64,000 bases of DNA from an uncultured Flavobacteriaceae bacterium (GCA_947487895.1 CANKYF010000015.1:62001-126000); one strand, 5' to 3'. Numbered from the stretch's first letter, positions 18,569-28,078 are shown. Made by a program: numbers and translations. Notes: generated by a model from the sequence alone, not told the origin.

Positions 18569-19728
18569 GTGTGAGAAAAATTTGTGTGGTAGTTACCGCA
18601 AGGCCTTCATATAGTAGAATAAAAACGGCTTTAAAAGCTATACAAGAGCACCCTAAATTACAATTACAGTTGGTAGTTGCAGGTTCTGCACTTTTGGGAC
18701 GTTATGGTAATGCTGTAGACTATATTGAAAGCGACGGTTTTAAAATTGATGCCAAAGTGTTTATGGTTTTAGAAGGCGAAAATAAAACCTCAATGGCTAA
18801 AACCACGGGGTTAGGCGTTATGGAGTTGGCCAATACCTTTTATAATTTAAAACCAGATGCTGTAGTTACAATAGCTGATAGGTTTGAAACCTTAGCTACA
18901 TCAATAGCTGCTTCTTATCAAAATATACCTTTAATTCATATTCAAGGAGGAGAAGTAACAGGTAATATTGATGAAAAAGTAAGGCATGCTAATACGAAAT
19001 TGGCAGATATTCATTTAGTTTCTTCTAATGACGCTAAACAACGCGTTTTAAAACTGGGTGAGGATAAAGATTATGTGTTTAATACGGGATGCCCATCAAT
19101 AGATTTAGCTAAAGGTATTAGTAATAGCCCAAGTTTAGATTTTGATCCTATAGAAAAGTATGGTGGTGTTGGCAGTGATATAAAATGGAAGGATAAAGGG
19201 TATATTGTAGTGATGCAACACCCCGTAACTACAGAATATGAAAAAGCTAGAGAGAGCGTGTTTAGTACCTTGAAAGTTGTAGATGAACTTGGAATTCCTG
19301 CATTTTGGTTTTGGCCAAATGTAGATGCTGGGTCAGATGGTACTTCAAACGGAATAAGAGCTTACAGAGAAATACACAAGCCGAAAAATATTCACTTTTT
19401 TAAAAACATGTTGCCAGAAGATTTTTTACGTCTTCTTAAAAATAGTATGTGTTTGGTAGGAAACTCGAGTGTTGGTATACGAGAATGCGCCTTTTTAGGA
19501 ATTCCTGTTGTGAATATTGGAACAAGACAAAATAATAGAGCTAGAGGAAGTAATGTGGTCGATGTATCTTATGAAGAGGATGCCATTAAACAGGCAATAT
19601 TAGCTCAGGTTAAGCTTAAAGAAAGATTACCATCAGATGATTTGTACGGAGATGGTAGTGCAGGACAAAAAATAGCTGATATTTTAGCAACAGTTAATTT
19701 ACGGTACCACAAAACAATTATGTATTAA
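18565..19728 (+). CDS. neuC: Hydrolysing UDP-GlcNAc 2-epimerase family (NeuC/LegG-like)
   Basis: 387 residues. NeuC converts UDP-GlcNAc to ManNAc plus UDP; LegG does the same on UDP-2,4-diacetamido-trideoxy-Glc. Seen: CVVVTARPSYSRIKTAL, VVAGSALLGRYG, VTIADRFETLATSIAA, HIQGGEVTGNIDEKVRHA and the late LVGNSSVGIRECAFLGIPVVNIGTRQ loop that is typical of the hydrolysing type (not DSGGIQEE). It overlaps neuB by 4 bases and neuA by 1. NeuC versus LegG is not decidable here. Confidence 0.85.
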   Translation: MSVRKICVVVTARPSYSRIKTALKAIQEHPKLQLQLVVAGSALLGRYGNAVDYIESDGFKIDAKVFMVLEGENKTSMAKTTGLGVMELANTFYNLKPDAVVTIADRFETLATSIAASYQNIPLIHIQGGEVTGNIDEKVRHANTKLADIHLVSSNDAKQRVLKLGEDKDYVFNTGCPSIDLAKGISNSPSLDFDPIEKYGGVGSDIKWKDKGYIVVMQHPVTTEYEKARESVFSTLKVVDELGIPAFWFWPNVDAGSDGTSNGIRAYREIHKPKNIHFFKNMLPEDFLRLLKNSMCLVGNSSVGIRECAFLGIPVVNIGTRQNNRARGSNVVDVSYEEDAIKQAILAQVKLKERLPSDDLYGDGSAGQKIADILATVNLRYHKTIMY

Positions 19729-20423
19729 TGAAAGTATTGGGTATTATTCCAGCAAGAGGAGGATCTAAAGGTATACCAGGTAAAAATATTAGGTTAGTAG
19801 ATGGGGTACCATTAATAAGTTACACTATCAAAGCTGCGCTAGAGAGTGAATTACTAACTGATTTTTTAGTTGCTTCAGATGATGATAAAATTCTAGAGGT
19901 TGCAGAAACATATAAGTCAAATTGCTATAAGAGGCAAGAAATGAATGCTCAAGATGCTTCACCAATAGAATCTGTGATTGTAGAGGTTTTAGAGCATTTA
20001 AAAAAAGATTATGACTTAATTATTTTATTACAAGTAACCGCACCTATAAGAACTGGCGAAGATATTGATGAGGTCATTAAAATGTTCAAGGAAGATTCTA
20101 ATTTGAAAAATGTTATTTCTGTAATTCAATTAAATGATATACATCCAGCAAGAATGTATAATGTAGATGATGATAGTAATATGAAGCCTTTAAATGCAGA
20201 AGATGAACGTACGCAAAGACAAAAATTAGATCCAGTCTTTTTAAGAAATGGTTGTATATATGCGGTTACAGTAGAGGCTTTTATGCAACATAATTCGGTG
20301 ATGCTAAACGATAAAAAAGCATATATAATGCCTTATGCCAAATGGTTAAATATAGATGAAGAAAGGGATGTAATTCTTGCCGAATATATGATTAAGCAAT
20401 GGAAATTGGGTAAATTAGACTAA
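19728..20423 (+). CDS. neuA: CMP-nonulosonate cytidylyltransferase (NeuA-like)
   Basis: 231 residues. Activates a nonulosonic acid with CTP to the CMP-sugar used by glycosyltransferases. The nucleotide loop IIPARGGSKGIPGKNIR lies at 5-21; LLQVTAPIRTGEDIDEVI, FLRNGCIYAV and LNIDEERDVILAEYM follow, in keeping with the family. Length matches the single-domain form without a fused phosphatase or esterase. Starts one base inside the neuC stop, so neuB, neuC and neuA form one coupled unit. Confidence 0.88.
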   Translation: MKVLGIIPARGGSKGIPGKNIRLVDGVPLISYTIKAALESELLTDFLVASDDDKILEVAETYKSNCYKRQEMNAQDASPIESVIVEVLEHLKKDYDLIILLQVTAPIRTGEDIDEVIKMFKEDSNLKNVISVIQLNDIHPARMYNVDDDSNMKPLNAEDERTQRQKLDPVFLRNGCIYAVTVEAFMQHNSVMLNDKKAYIMPYAKWLNIDEERDVILAEYMIKQWKLGKLD

Positions 20424-20425
20424 AG

Positions 20426-21370
20426 GTGAGTAAATTAATTTTACATATTTCTGGAATTGACGAACTAACAAAAGAAGCTTCGCAAGAGTTGATAAACACT
20501 TGTGAGATGCATTATGTGAATTTAGATTCTGATGATGCTTTAAAAGCTTCATTAAATACTTGCGATGTATTTTGGTTTAGACTTAATCATAAATTAACAC
20601 GAGCAGTTCTAAAAAATGTGAAATGCAAATACATTTTATGTGCGGTAACAGGTTTAGATCATATCGATATCGATGCTTGTAAGGGTTTTGGAATAAAAGT
20701 TATTAGTCTTAAAGGAGAAGCTGAGTTTCTAAAACAAGTTAGGGCAACAGCAGAACATACCTTTGGTTTAATGTTAGCATTAACAAGAAATATAAAAGAG
20801 GCTTTTTACCATGTAGATTCTAAACAGTGGAACAGAGCATTGTTTCAAGGAACTGAGTTATATAAAAAGAAAATAGGAATCTTAGGTTTAGGTAGGCTAG
20901 GGGAAATTGTAGCAGAATATGCTGAAGTTTTTGGAATGCAAGTGTACTATTATGATATCAAAGAGAAACATAGTCCAAAATCTTTTATAAAATGTGATAC
21001 CATAGAATCCTTATTTACTCAAGTTGATATAGTATCCATTCATGTGCCTTATAATTCTGATACACACGGTCTGGTTAACAAAGATATATTAAAACTTATG
21101 AAACCTACGGCTTCGGTTATCAATGCATCTAGAGGTGGTGTTATTAATGAAAAAGACCTTTTAGAAAGCTTACAAAATAAAGTAATTTCAGGTTACGCTA
21201 CAGATGTTTTGTTTGGTGAACCAGAGATTGAGAAAAATCCCTTGGTAACTTATTCTAAAACTAACAATAATCTTATTATTACACCTCATATTGGTGGGTA
21301 TACCTATGAATCTGTGGCTAAAACAGAACGTTTTATTGCTAAAAAACTATTTAAATTATTAAATGAATAA
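20426..21370 (+). CDS. D-isomer-specific 2-hydroxyacid dehydrogenase
   Basis: 314 residues, NAD-dependent dehydrogenase of the SerA/PdxB-like superfamily. The dinucleotide loop is GILGLGRLGE (GLGRLG 154-159), and the catalytic triad can be placed as Arg236 (NASRGG), Glu265 (FGEPEIE) and His288 (TPHIGG). The start is GTG at 20426, two bases after neuA. Its substrate is not obvious: no serine or pyridoxine genes are near, and its position suggests a sugar- or nonulosonate-related 2-hydroxyacid. That link rests on position alone. Confidence 0.85.
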   Translation: MSKLILHISGIDELTKEASQELINTCEMHYVNLDSDDALKASLNTCDVFWFRLNHKLTRAVLKNVKCKYILCAVTGLDHIDIDACKGFGIKVISLKGEAEFLKQVRATAEHTFGLMLALTRNIKEAFYHVDSKQWNRALFQGTELYKKKIGILGLGRLGEIVAEYAEVFGMQVYYYDIKEKHSPKSFIKCDTIESLFTQVDIVSIHVPYNSDTHGLVNKDILKLMKPTASVINASRGGVINEKDLLESLQNKVISGYATDVLFGEPEIEKNPLVTYSKTNNNLIITPHIGGYTYESVAKTERFIAKKLFKLLNE

Positions 21371-22766
21371 GTTAGTTCTTGTTATTACAGATGGCGTTGG
21401 CTTTAAAAATTATGTTCTAAGTGATTTTTTAAAAGAGGCCATTAAAAACTTTGAAGAGGTTATTATCTTTTCGGCTTTACCAGAATCTTGTTATGATGGT
21501 TTTTTAGCTGAGAATTGCACTTTTGAGGAGTTGGAAGATTATAGGGAATCTGGGAAAACTTGGTTTTTCAGAAAACTAAAAGAAGTCGCTCATTTACAAA
21601 ACCACAAAAAGAATAATTTTGGGATTAGAGCTAATCTTAAAAAAAACTATCCTAAAGGTAATAATAGGCGTTCGGTATTAATAAAATTTATATTTGCTTG
21701 GACGCATTTTTTCTGTTCAGAGAAATTCATTAGTAAATATCATAGTCTACAAGAAAAAAGTTTGCAAAATAACAGTACTGCCAAACGTTATTTAGCTAAA
21801 TTAGAAAAATACAAGCCGGATATTGTTTATTTTACACACCAAAGACCTCCTTTTATTGCACCTTTAGTATATGCTTCAAAAAAATTAAATATACCATCTG
21901 CGTCTTTTATATTTAGCTGGGATAATTTAGCTTCTAAAGGAAGGATGGCAGGAGATTTTGATTATTACTTTGTTTGGAGCAATTTAATGAAAGAAGAGTT
22001 GCTTGAATTTTATAGTGGCGTAAAGTCAGCTCAAGTAAAGGTTGTGGGAACACCTCAATTTGAGCCCTATGTGCTAGACAGATATAATGATAGTAAAGCG
22101 CATTTTAATAAAAAGTTCAGTTTAAACAATAACCTCAAAACAATTTGTTATAGTTGCGGAGATGTTTCAACAAGTAAAAATGATGCATTGTATGTAAGAA
22201 CTATTGCAGAGGCTATGGCATCCAAAAAAATAACTGAAAGTGTCAATTTTATTGTTAGAACATCACCTGCAGAAGAACCAACCAGATTTGAAGTATTAAA
22301 GGAAGAATATCCTTTTATACAATGGAACTATCCAAAATGGAAATTAGCCAGAAACGCGCATCAAGAAATATGGTCTCAGAGAGTTCCTGAGGTTGAAGAT
22401 GTTTTAGATTTAAGAAGTGTTTTGGCTTATTCAGACATAATGATAAACATGTGTTCTACTATGAGTTTAGATGCCATGTTTTTTGATAAACCAGTAATTA
22501 ACCCTGTTTTTGGAAATACAAAAAACGGATTGTATGATGATCAGAAATATTTAGAATACAGACATTATAATCAAGTAGTTAAAAGTGGAGCTGTTAATGT
22601 TGTTAAAGATGCTAATCTGCTTATTGAAAAAATAAATGAGCTCTTATCAAATCCAAATGATAAGCTTAATGAACAACATAAACTATTAAAAGTATTGATC
22701 ACTGGAGAGTTACCTAAAACGGGAGAAAGAATTGTAAACACTATAAAAACGTGTACGGTTGGCTAA
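21363..22766 (+). CDS. GT-B-like surface carbohydrate transferase
   Basis: 467 residues, cytoplasmic. The first half has VYFTHQRPPFIAPLVYASKKLNIPS and FIFSWDNLASKGRM, where the GT-B N-terminal domain ends; the second half has VKVVGTPQFEPY, NFIVRTSPAEEPTRFE and SDIMINMCSTMSLDAMFFDKPVI, the donor phosphate-binding helix of capsule-type GT-B proteins. It shares this plan with the first full gene of the window (151-1515) but is not a close copy. Starts 8 bases before the dehydrogenase stop and ends 8 bases into the next gene. Confidence 0.68.
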   Translation: MNKLVLVITDGVGFKNYVLSDFLKEAIKNFEEVIIFSALPESCYDGFLAENCTFEELEDYRESGKTWFFRKLKEVAHLQNHKKNNFGIRANLKKNYPKGNNRRSVLIKFIFAWTHFFCSEKFISKYHSLQEKSLQNNSTAKRYLAKLEKYKPDIVYFTHQRPPFIAPLVYASKKLNIPSASFIFSWDNLASKGRMAGDFDYYFVWSNLMKEELLEFYSGVKSAQVKVVGTPQFEPYVLDRYNDSKAHFNKKFSLNNNLKTICYSCGDVSTSKNDALYVRTIAEAMASKKITESVNFIVRTSPAEEPTRFEVLKEEYPFIQWNYPKWKLARNAHQEIWSQRVPEVEDVLDLRSVLAYSDIMINMCSTMSLDAMFFDKPVINPVFGNTKNGLYDDQKYLEYRHYNQVVKSGAVNVVKDANLLIEKINELLSNPNDKLNEQHKLLKVLITGELPKTGERIVNTIKTCTVG

Positions 22767-23826
22767 TAAAGTTGCGGTAATATGTAATTATAAGTTACTT
22801 CCTGAAAGAGTGGGAGGTATGGATCACTTTTTCTGGGCATTTAATAAAAAATGTAAAGAAAATAATGTTGAGGTCGATTGGTTCTTTCCTAATACGTCAA
22901 ATCATGGAGAGTATTCAAACTTTAGTGTTATTTCTCCAGATAATGAAATAGCTTTTGAAACCTTCGTATTAAATGAAATTAAAGGTAAATATCATACCAT
23001 ATTTACGCATTTTATTGAGTTGTGTACTTCTTTTTATTGCCAATTAAAGAAAGAAATGGGAGCTTATATTATTGCTGTAGATCATAACCCTAGACCTCTA
23101 AAAGGGTATCCTTTAAAAAAAAGACTTAAAAAAAGACTCAAAGGGTTTATGTATGCTAAATGCATAGATAAATTTATAGGCGTTTCGGAATATACAACCA
23201 ATGAAATTCTTGAAGATTTCGGTAGAGGCTTGAGAAGCAAAACCTCAGTTATTTACAATGGTGTTATTATAGACGATATAGAGCCAAATAAAAGCAGGAA
23301 AGAGACTGCTCCTAAGTTTCTAGTAGTATCACATTTAAGGGAATCAAAAGGCATACAAGATTTAATTTATGCTGTTAATCTGCTTTCAGATTCTGTAAAG
23401 GAAAAACTTAAAATGGATATTTATGGTGAAGGACCATACGAATCCAAATTAAAGAAATATGTTAATCAGTTTAAATTAGAAACTGTCTTTAATTTTAAAG
23501 GAAGCGTTTCAAATCTTAATGAAATGTATTGTCTTTATGATTACATGATTCAACCTACACATATGGAGTGTTTTAGTTTGTCAATTTTGGAAAGCCTTGG
23601 AGCTAATGTGCCAGTAATTACAACCAATGTAGGGGGGAATGAAGAAGCAGTTAAGCATGGTGAGAACGGATACATTTTTAAGGCAAAAGATATTTTAGAA
23701 TTAAAAAAAATACTTGAAAGTGTTTTTCTGGGAGAAAAACAGATTAAAATGAATACTAGAGCGTTAATAGAAAACTCTTTTTCTATTCAAAATATGGTAG
23801 AGAACTATTTTAAACTCATTTCATGA
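22759..23826 (+). CDS. Glycosyltransferase family 4 (GT-B)
   Basis: 355 residues. VAVICNYKLLPERVGGMDHF has the GG acceptor-side loop; IGVSEYTTNEIL, VIYNGV and FLVVSHLRESKGIQDLI mark the hinge and nucleotide domain; the donor motif is ECFSLSILE with SLGANVPVITTNVGGNEE after it. Start is TTG at 22759, 8 bases inside the previous gene; the first internal ATG (MDHF) would remove the first strand. Confidence 0.88.
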   Translation: MANKVAVICNYKLLPERVGGMDHFFWAFNKKCKENNVEVDWFFPNTSNHGEYSNFSVISPDNEIAFETFVLNEIKGKYHTIFTHFIELCTSFYCQLKKEMGAYIIAVDHNPRPLKGYPLKKRLKKRLKGFMYAKCIDKFIGVSEYTTNEILEDFGRGLRSKTSVIYNGVIIDDIEPNKSRKETAPKFLVVSHLRESKGIQDLIYAVNLLSDSVKEKLKMDIYGEGPYESKLKKYVNQFKLETVFNFKGSVSNLNEMYCLYDYMIQPTHMECFSLSILESLGANVPVITTNVGGNEEAVKHGENGYIFKAKDILELKKILESVFLGEKQIKMNTRALIENSFSIQNMVENYFKLIS

Positions 23827-24968
23827 AAGTAGCCTATTTAACGCCGGAGTTTCCTCATGATAAAACCTTACCATCAGCGGGTATAGGTGCTAGTATATTA
23901 AATTTATCAAAAGGCTTGATACAACTAAGTCATAGTGTTATTATTATTGTTTATGGACAAGATAGAGATGAGGTAATTCAAGAAAAAGGTCTCAGTATTA
24001 TCAAAGTGAAAAATGTAAAGCTTAAGGGATTTTCGCTCTTCCTTACACAAAAAAAAGTACAACGATTAATTAATGATCTTCATGTTACTGGTAAAATAGA
24101 TGTTGTTGAAGCGCCAGATTGGACTGGGTTTACATCTTTTGTAAACGTAAAATGCCCGTTAATCTTAAAGCTTCATGGTAGTGATACCTATTTTTGTCAT
24201 TTGGATAATAGACCAGTTAAAGTCAAAAATAAGTTTTTAGAAAAGTTAGCTTTCAAAAAGGCCAATGGAGTCATAGCAGTGAGCAAATATGTTGGTGAAT
24301 TAACAAATAAAGTGTTCAACTTAAATTTTAAGTTTACTGTTATTCCTAATGCTATAGATGTAAAGTTGTTTAATCCGATTGAGACTAAAAATAAGAATGA
24401 AATTATCTTATATTTTGGGACATTAATACGAAAAAAAGGCGTTTTAGAAATACCAAATATATTTAATGAAGTAAATAAGGTATTACCTAATGTAAAGCTT
24501 GTATTAGTTGGTAAAGATGCGCCTGATATTAAGACAGGAAACACTTCTACTTGGCAATTAATGGAACCTAAGTTTACCGAACATGCTAAACCTCAAGTTC
24601 AATATAAAGGGCAAGTACCGTATTCTGAAATTAAGAATTATATTAACGAAGCCAGTGTATGTGTTTTTCCTTCGTTTGCAGAAGCACTTCCCGTATCTTG
24701 GCTAGAGGCTATGGCAATGAAAAAGGCCATTGTAGCCTCAAATATTGGGTGGGCAAGTGAGATGATAACCAATAATAAAGAGGGAATTCTGGTAGCCCCT
24801 AAGAATCATAAAGTCTTTTCAAAAGCAATTGTAAACGCTTTAGATGATGTTACTTTACAAAACAACTTGGGAGAAGCGGCAGGTGTTAAAGTGCGTAAAA
24901 TGTTTGATATAGAAGTTATTGCTCAAAAAAATATTGATTTTTATAAAACATTAGTGAACAATGTCTAA
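23823..24968 (+). CDS. Glycosyltransferase family 4 (GT-B)
   Basis: 381 residues. KVAYLTPEFPHDKTLPSAGIGASILNL, LHGSDTYF near 121, AVSKYVGELTNK, VIPNAIDVKLF and LYFGTLIRKKGVLEIP are standard GT4 elements; the donor site reads EALPVSWLEAMAMKKAIVAS. Its ATG sits in an ATGA overlap with the previous gene and its end overlaps the next by 8 bases. Confidence 0.9.
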   Translation: MKVAYLTPEFPHDKTLPSAGIGASILNLSKGLIQLSHSVIIIVYGQDRDEVIQEKGLSIIKVKNVKLKGFSLFLTQKKVQRLINDLHVTGKIDVVEAPDWTGFTSFVNVKCPLILKLHGSDTYFCHLDNRPVKVKNKFLEKLAFKKANGVIAVSKYVGELTNKVFNLNFKFTVIPNAIDVKLFNPIETKNKNEIILYFGTLIRKKGVLEIPNIFNEVNKVLPNVKLVLVGKDAPDIKTGNTSTWQLMEPKFTEHAKPQVQYKGQVPYSEIKNYINEASVCVFPSFAEALPVSWLEAMAMKKAIVASNIGWASEMITNNKEGILVAPKNHKVFSKAIVNALDDVTLQNNLGEAAGVKVRKMFDIEVIAQKNIDFYKTLVNNV

Positions 24969-26520
24969 TCGGAAATTGGTTTTAAAAGAATATACAACAC
25001 AATCTAAAGAAGTATTACTATATACGGGCAATCCGAATTTAGAAATATTAGAAGGATTAGTGAATACACCTGGAGATGTTTGGCATAGTTCTATAGAGCA
25101 AGGTTTAAAAAACTGCTTTCAAGACATAAAATATCAAACGGCGGTGTATTGGTGGTTTTTAAATGATTTTGATAATGATATTTGTGTTAATTGGCGTATT
25201 AATATTAATACTTTTGTAGTTAGAAAGCATGTGTGGAACCTGTTTAAGGATTCCTTTTTTAATTATGAAAACACAATGCTTTCTGGGTTAGATTTTGGTT
25301 TTAACTTATTACGTTATCAAGGAGGTATTCCACTTTATGTTAAAGGTCTTTTTGTTAATGAGAAACAGGAAGATTTAAAAGTGTCTTCAAAAGATAGGTA
25401 TTGTTTCTATTTAAAAAACTTTAAAAGGCATCATAGTTATTACATGCTTTTAAGACAAGGTGTTTTCAATACTTTAGGTGAATATAAAGCATTAAAAGCG
25501 GCTACAAATAAGCTAAATAAAACTAAAAATAACGTTAGGTTTAATATACCTTTAAAAGAACTTGAGTCCCTTAATTCAAAGCCAACAGTTAGTTTGGTGA
25601 TTCCAACAATGAAACGTCAAGAGTTTACTGAATTATTACTTGAAGATCATAACAATCAAACCTATTTAATTAAGGAAGCTGTAATTGTAGATGCTACGCC
25701 AAAGAATGAACGTGATGCGAAATATTACCAAAAGGAAAACTTTAAATTTGACATTAAGGTAAAATGGCAAACAAGTAAAGGTAGCTGTAGGGCTAGGAAT
25801 GAGGCAGTAGAGATGTGTACAGGAGATTATATCATTTTTGCAGATGATGATATAAGAATTTTACCAGATTTTGTTGAAAACCATTTAAGATTTCTTCAAA
25901 CTTATAATGCTCAAGCAGCTAATGGACTCGACATCATGGCCGCTAATCAATCTCAAGATTTAAATGATCTTAAACAAAGACTAGAGGATTTAGGCGAGAA
26001 AAGATGGAAAGGAGGCGTTTCTCAAGCTTTTAGTAATGCTAACTCAATAGTTAAACGTAGTTTAGTTGAAAAACTAATTGGTAATGATATTAATTTTGAT
26101 GGAGGTTATGGAGAAGATTCTGACTTCGGATTACGTATTCTAAAATCGGGTAATGTTGTGTTGTTTAATCCATTTTCACCTAATTTACATTTAAAACCAC
26201 CCCAAGGAGGTTACAGATTCTGGGGGCAGCAATCTAAGATTACCGGGAAAAAAAGAAAAAAGCAACCATGGGAATTAGACAAGCCCGTTAAGTTTGTAAC
26301 TCCTGTTCCAAGTCCAACGATTACTTATGGTATTTTAAAACATTATAAAAAAGAGCAAATAAAAGAATGGAGAAACAAACATTTTTTCATTTACTTATTT
26401 AAAAAAGATAAAAAAACGCTTCCACTACGGTTATTAAAATTGCCTTACAAGCAATATCAATTTTCAAAATCTTTAAAATATGCGAAACGTTTAATTGATT
26501 TAGGTCCAAGATATAAGTAA
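24961..26520 (+). CDS. Two-part GT2 glycosyltransferase with N-terminal half-domain
   Basis: 519 residues, longer than the 290-340 of its neighbours. Residues 206-400 are a complete GT-A core: TVSLVIPTMKRQEF, VIVDATP, CRARNEAVEMC, FADDDIRI (DDD 295-297) and GYGEDSDFGLRILKSG (382-397). The first 200 residues have no DXD, but NTFVVRKHVWNLF (83-95) and SGLDFGFNLLRYQG (108-121) mirror the acceptor half of the main domain (NSIVKRSLVEKL and GEDSDFGLRILKSG). It looks like an internal duplication in which one copy lost its nucleotide half. The C-terminus is basic. Confidence 0.8.
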   Translation: MSNRKLVLKEYTTQSKEVLLYTGNPNLEILEGLVNTPGDVWHSSIEQGLKNCFQDIKYQTAVYWWFLNDFDNDICVNWRININTFVVRKHVWNLFKDSFFNYENTMLSGLDFGFNLLRYQGGIPLYVKGLFVNEKQEDLKVSSKDRYCFYLKNFKRHHSYYMLLRQGVFNTLGEYKALKAATNKLNKTKNNVRFNIPLKELESLNSKPTVSLVIPTMKRQEFTELLLEDHNNQTYLIKEAVIVDATPKNERDAKYYQKENFKFDIKVKWQTSKGSCRARNEAVEMCTGDYIIFADDDIRILPDFVENHLRFLQTYNAQAANGLDIMAANQSQDLNDLKQRLEDLGEKRWKGGVSQAFSNANSIVKRSLVEKLIGNDINFDGGYGEDSDFGLRILKSGNVVLFNPFSPNLHLKPPQGGYRFWGQQSKITGKKRKKQPWELDKPVKFVTPVPSPTITYGILKHYKKEQIKEWRNKHFFIYLFKKDKKTLPLRLLKLPYKQYQFSKSLKYAKRLIDLGPRYK

Positions 26521-26521
26521 T

Positions 26522-27523
26522 ATGAAGTTTTCATTGATTATTTGTACATACATGAGGTCTCAACCACTTTTAAAACTTTTAAAATCTGTTGAGAAGCAAA
26601 CGTTGTATCCCGATGAAATTTTAATAGTTGATGGCTCAACAAATAATAAAACTCAACAGGTTTTGAAAGGAAATAAGTTTGACAACTTAAAATATTTCAA
26701 AGTAAATGATAATGATAGGGGGTTAACTAAACAGCGAAATTATGGTATTAACAAGGTCGACAAATCGATTGATGTTATTTGTTTTTTAGATGACGATATC
26801 GTTCTAGAAGAAACCTATTTTAAAGAATTAATTTCAACATATAATGAAAAGCCTGAAGCCCTCGCTGTTGGAGGTTATATTACCAATGAAGTAGATTGGA
26901 CGAAATCTGATGGCACCAATAATTCATATAATTTTTATTATGATGGTTGGATGCGAACAGAGCCTTTTAGGTTTAGGTTAAGACGTAAATTTGGATTATT
27001 ACCAGATGCCAACCCTGGGTTTTTACCATCATTTTCTCATGGACGTTCCATTGGCTTCATACCACCTTCGGGTAAAACCTATGAAGTGGAATTAATAATG
27101 GGAGGTGTTTCAAGTTATAAAAAAGAGGTTTTTAAAGAACTTCAGTTTTCAACTTTTTTTGAAGGTTACGGTTTGTATGAAGATGCAGATTTCTCTTTGC
27201 GCTTAGCTAAACGAGGCAAGCTTTATGTTAATACGGCTGCTAGATTAGGGCATTTTCATGATGCCGCAGGAAGACCTAACCAGTTTAAGTACGGTAAAAT
27301 GGTGGTGAGAAATGGTTGGTATATTTGGCGCGTAAAAGACGCTAAACCAAGTTTAAAGGTCAGAGTTAAATGGAATGCGACGTCTTTTTTGCTTACTGTA
27401 ATTAGGTTTACAAATGTATTAACTAAAAATCCGGTTAGTAGAAAAATGGCTTTTACAGAAAGTATAGGCAGAGTAGTGGGTTGGTTTTCTGTACTATTTA
27501 ATAGTCCCCAAATTAAATCATAA
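26522..27523 (+). CDS. Glycosyltransferase family 2 (GT-A)
   Basis: 333 residues. FSLIICTYMRSQPLLKLLKSV, IVDGSTNNKT, GLTKQRNYGI and CFLDDDIVLEE (DDD 90-92) form the nucleotide half; GGVSSYKKEVF and GYGLYEDADFSLRLAKRGKL the acceptor half with ED at about 221-222. The final 60 residues include a possibly membrane-associated hydrophobic stretch. It follows the duplicated GT2 gene by one base and may be its distant paralogue. Confidence 0.9.
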   Translation: MKFSLIICTYMRSQPLLKLLKSVEKQTLYPDEILIVDGSTNNKTQQVLKGNKFDNLKYFKVNDNDRGLTKQRNYGINKVDKSIDVICFLDDDIVLEETYFKELISTYNEKPEALAVGGYITNEVDWTKSDGTNNSYNFYYDGWMRTEPFRFRLRRKFGLLPDANPGFLPSFSHGRSIGFIPPSGKTYEVELIMGGVSSYKKEVFKELQFSTFFEGYGLYEDADFSLRLAKRGKLYVNTAARLGHFHDAAGRPNQFKYGKMVVRNGWYIWRVKDAKPSLKVRVKWNATSFLLTVIRFTNVLTKNPVSRKMAFTESIGRVVGWFSVLFNSPQIKS

Positions 27524-27532
27524 ATTTGAGCT

Positions 27533-28078
27533 ATGTTTAAAAAAATTAGACAAGATTATTCTAAGTATAAAAAATATGGAGGTAACTTTATATCTATTGT
27601 TTTTTTTACACAGGGGTTTTGGGCTATTTTTCAGCATAGAATAGCGCATAGTTGCTACATGTTAAAAATTCCAATTATTAAACAGGTACTATTAGTAGTT
27701 TGTTTGTTTTGGCAAAAATTAATAGAAATACTTACAGGAATTTCATTGCCCTATTCAGCTAAAATAGGATCTCATTTCTATATTGGACACTTTGGAGGAA
27801 TTATTATAAATGCTAATGCGGTTATTGGTAACAATTGCAACATTTCTCAGGGCGTTACTATTGGTGTTAGTGGTAGAGGAGATAATAGAGGAGTGCCAAC
27901 TATTGGTAATAATGTTTATATAGGAGCCAATGCGGTTGTTGCTGGAAAAATTAATATTGGAGATAATTGCGTAGTAGCGGGTAACTCGTTGTTAATAGAT
28001 TCAATAGAAGATAATGTTAGTGTAGCTGGGGTACCTGCCAAAATTATTAATAACAATACCTCTAAAGATTATATTTAA
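27533..28078 (+). CDS. Serine-acetyltransferase-like hexapeptide acyltransferase
   Basis: 181 residues. The N-terminal 75 residues are helical and hydrophobic (FFTQGFWAIFQHRIAHSCYML), and the rest is a left-handed beta-helix of hexapeptide repeats: GSHFYIGHFGGIIINANAVIGNN, ISQGVTIGVSGRGD, TIGNNVYIGANAVVAGKINIGDN, ending VAGVPAKII. The catalytic histidine is expected in YIGHFGG. It resembles CysE/WcaB-type enzymes; in this locus O- or N-acetylation of a glycan sugar is likelier than cysteine synthesis. Its final base is shared with the next ATG. Confidence 0.82.
   Translation: MFKKIRQDYSKYKKYGGNFISIVFFTQGFWAIFQHRIAHSCYMLKIPIIKQVLLVVCLFWQKLIEILTGISLPYSAKIGSHFYIGHFGGIIINANAVIGNNCNISQGVTIGVSGRGDNRGVPTIGNNVYIGANAVVAGKINIGDNCVVAGNSLLIDSIEDNVSVAGVPAKIINNNTSKDYI

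Noticed and set aside
17570-20423. Specific assignment to sialic or to legionaminic acid
   Set aside because: The dehydratase and aminotransferase genes that would tell them apart are not in the window.
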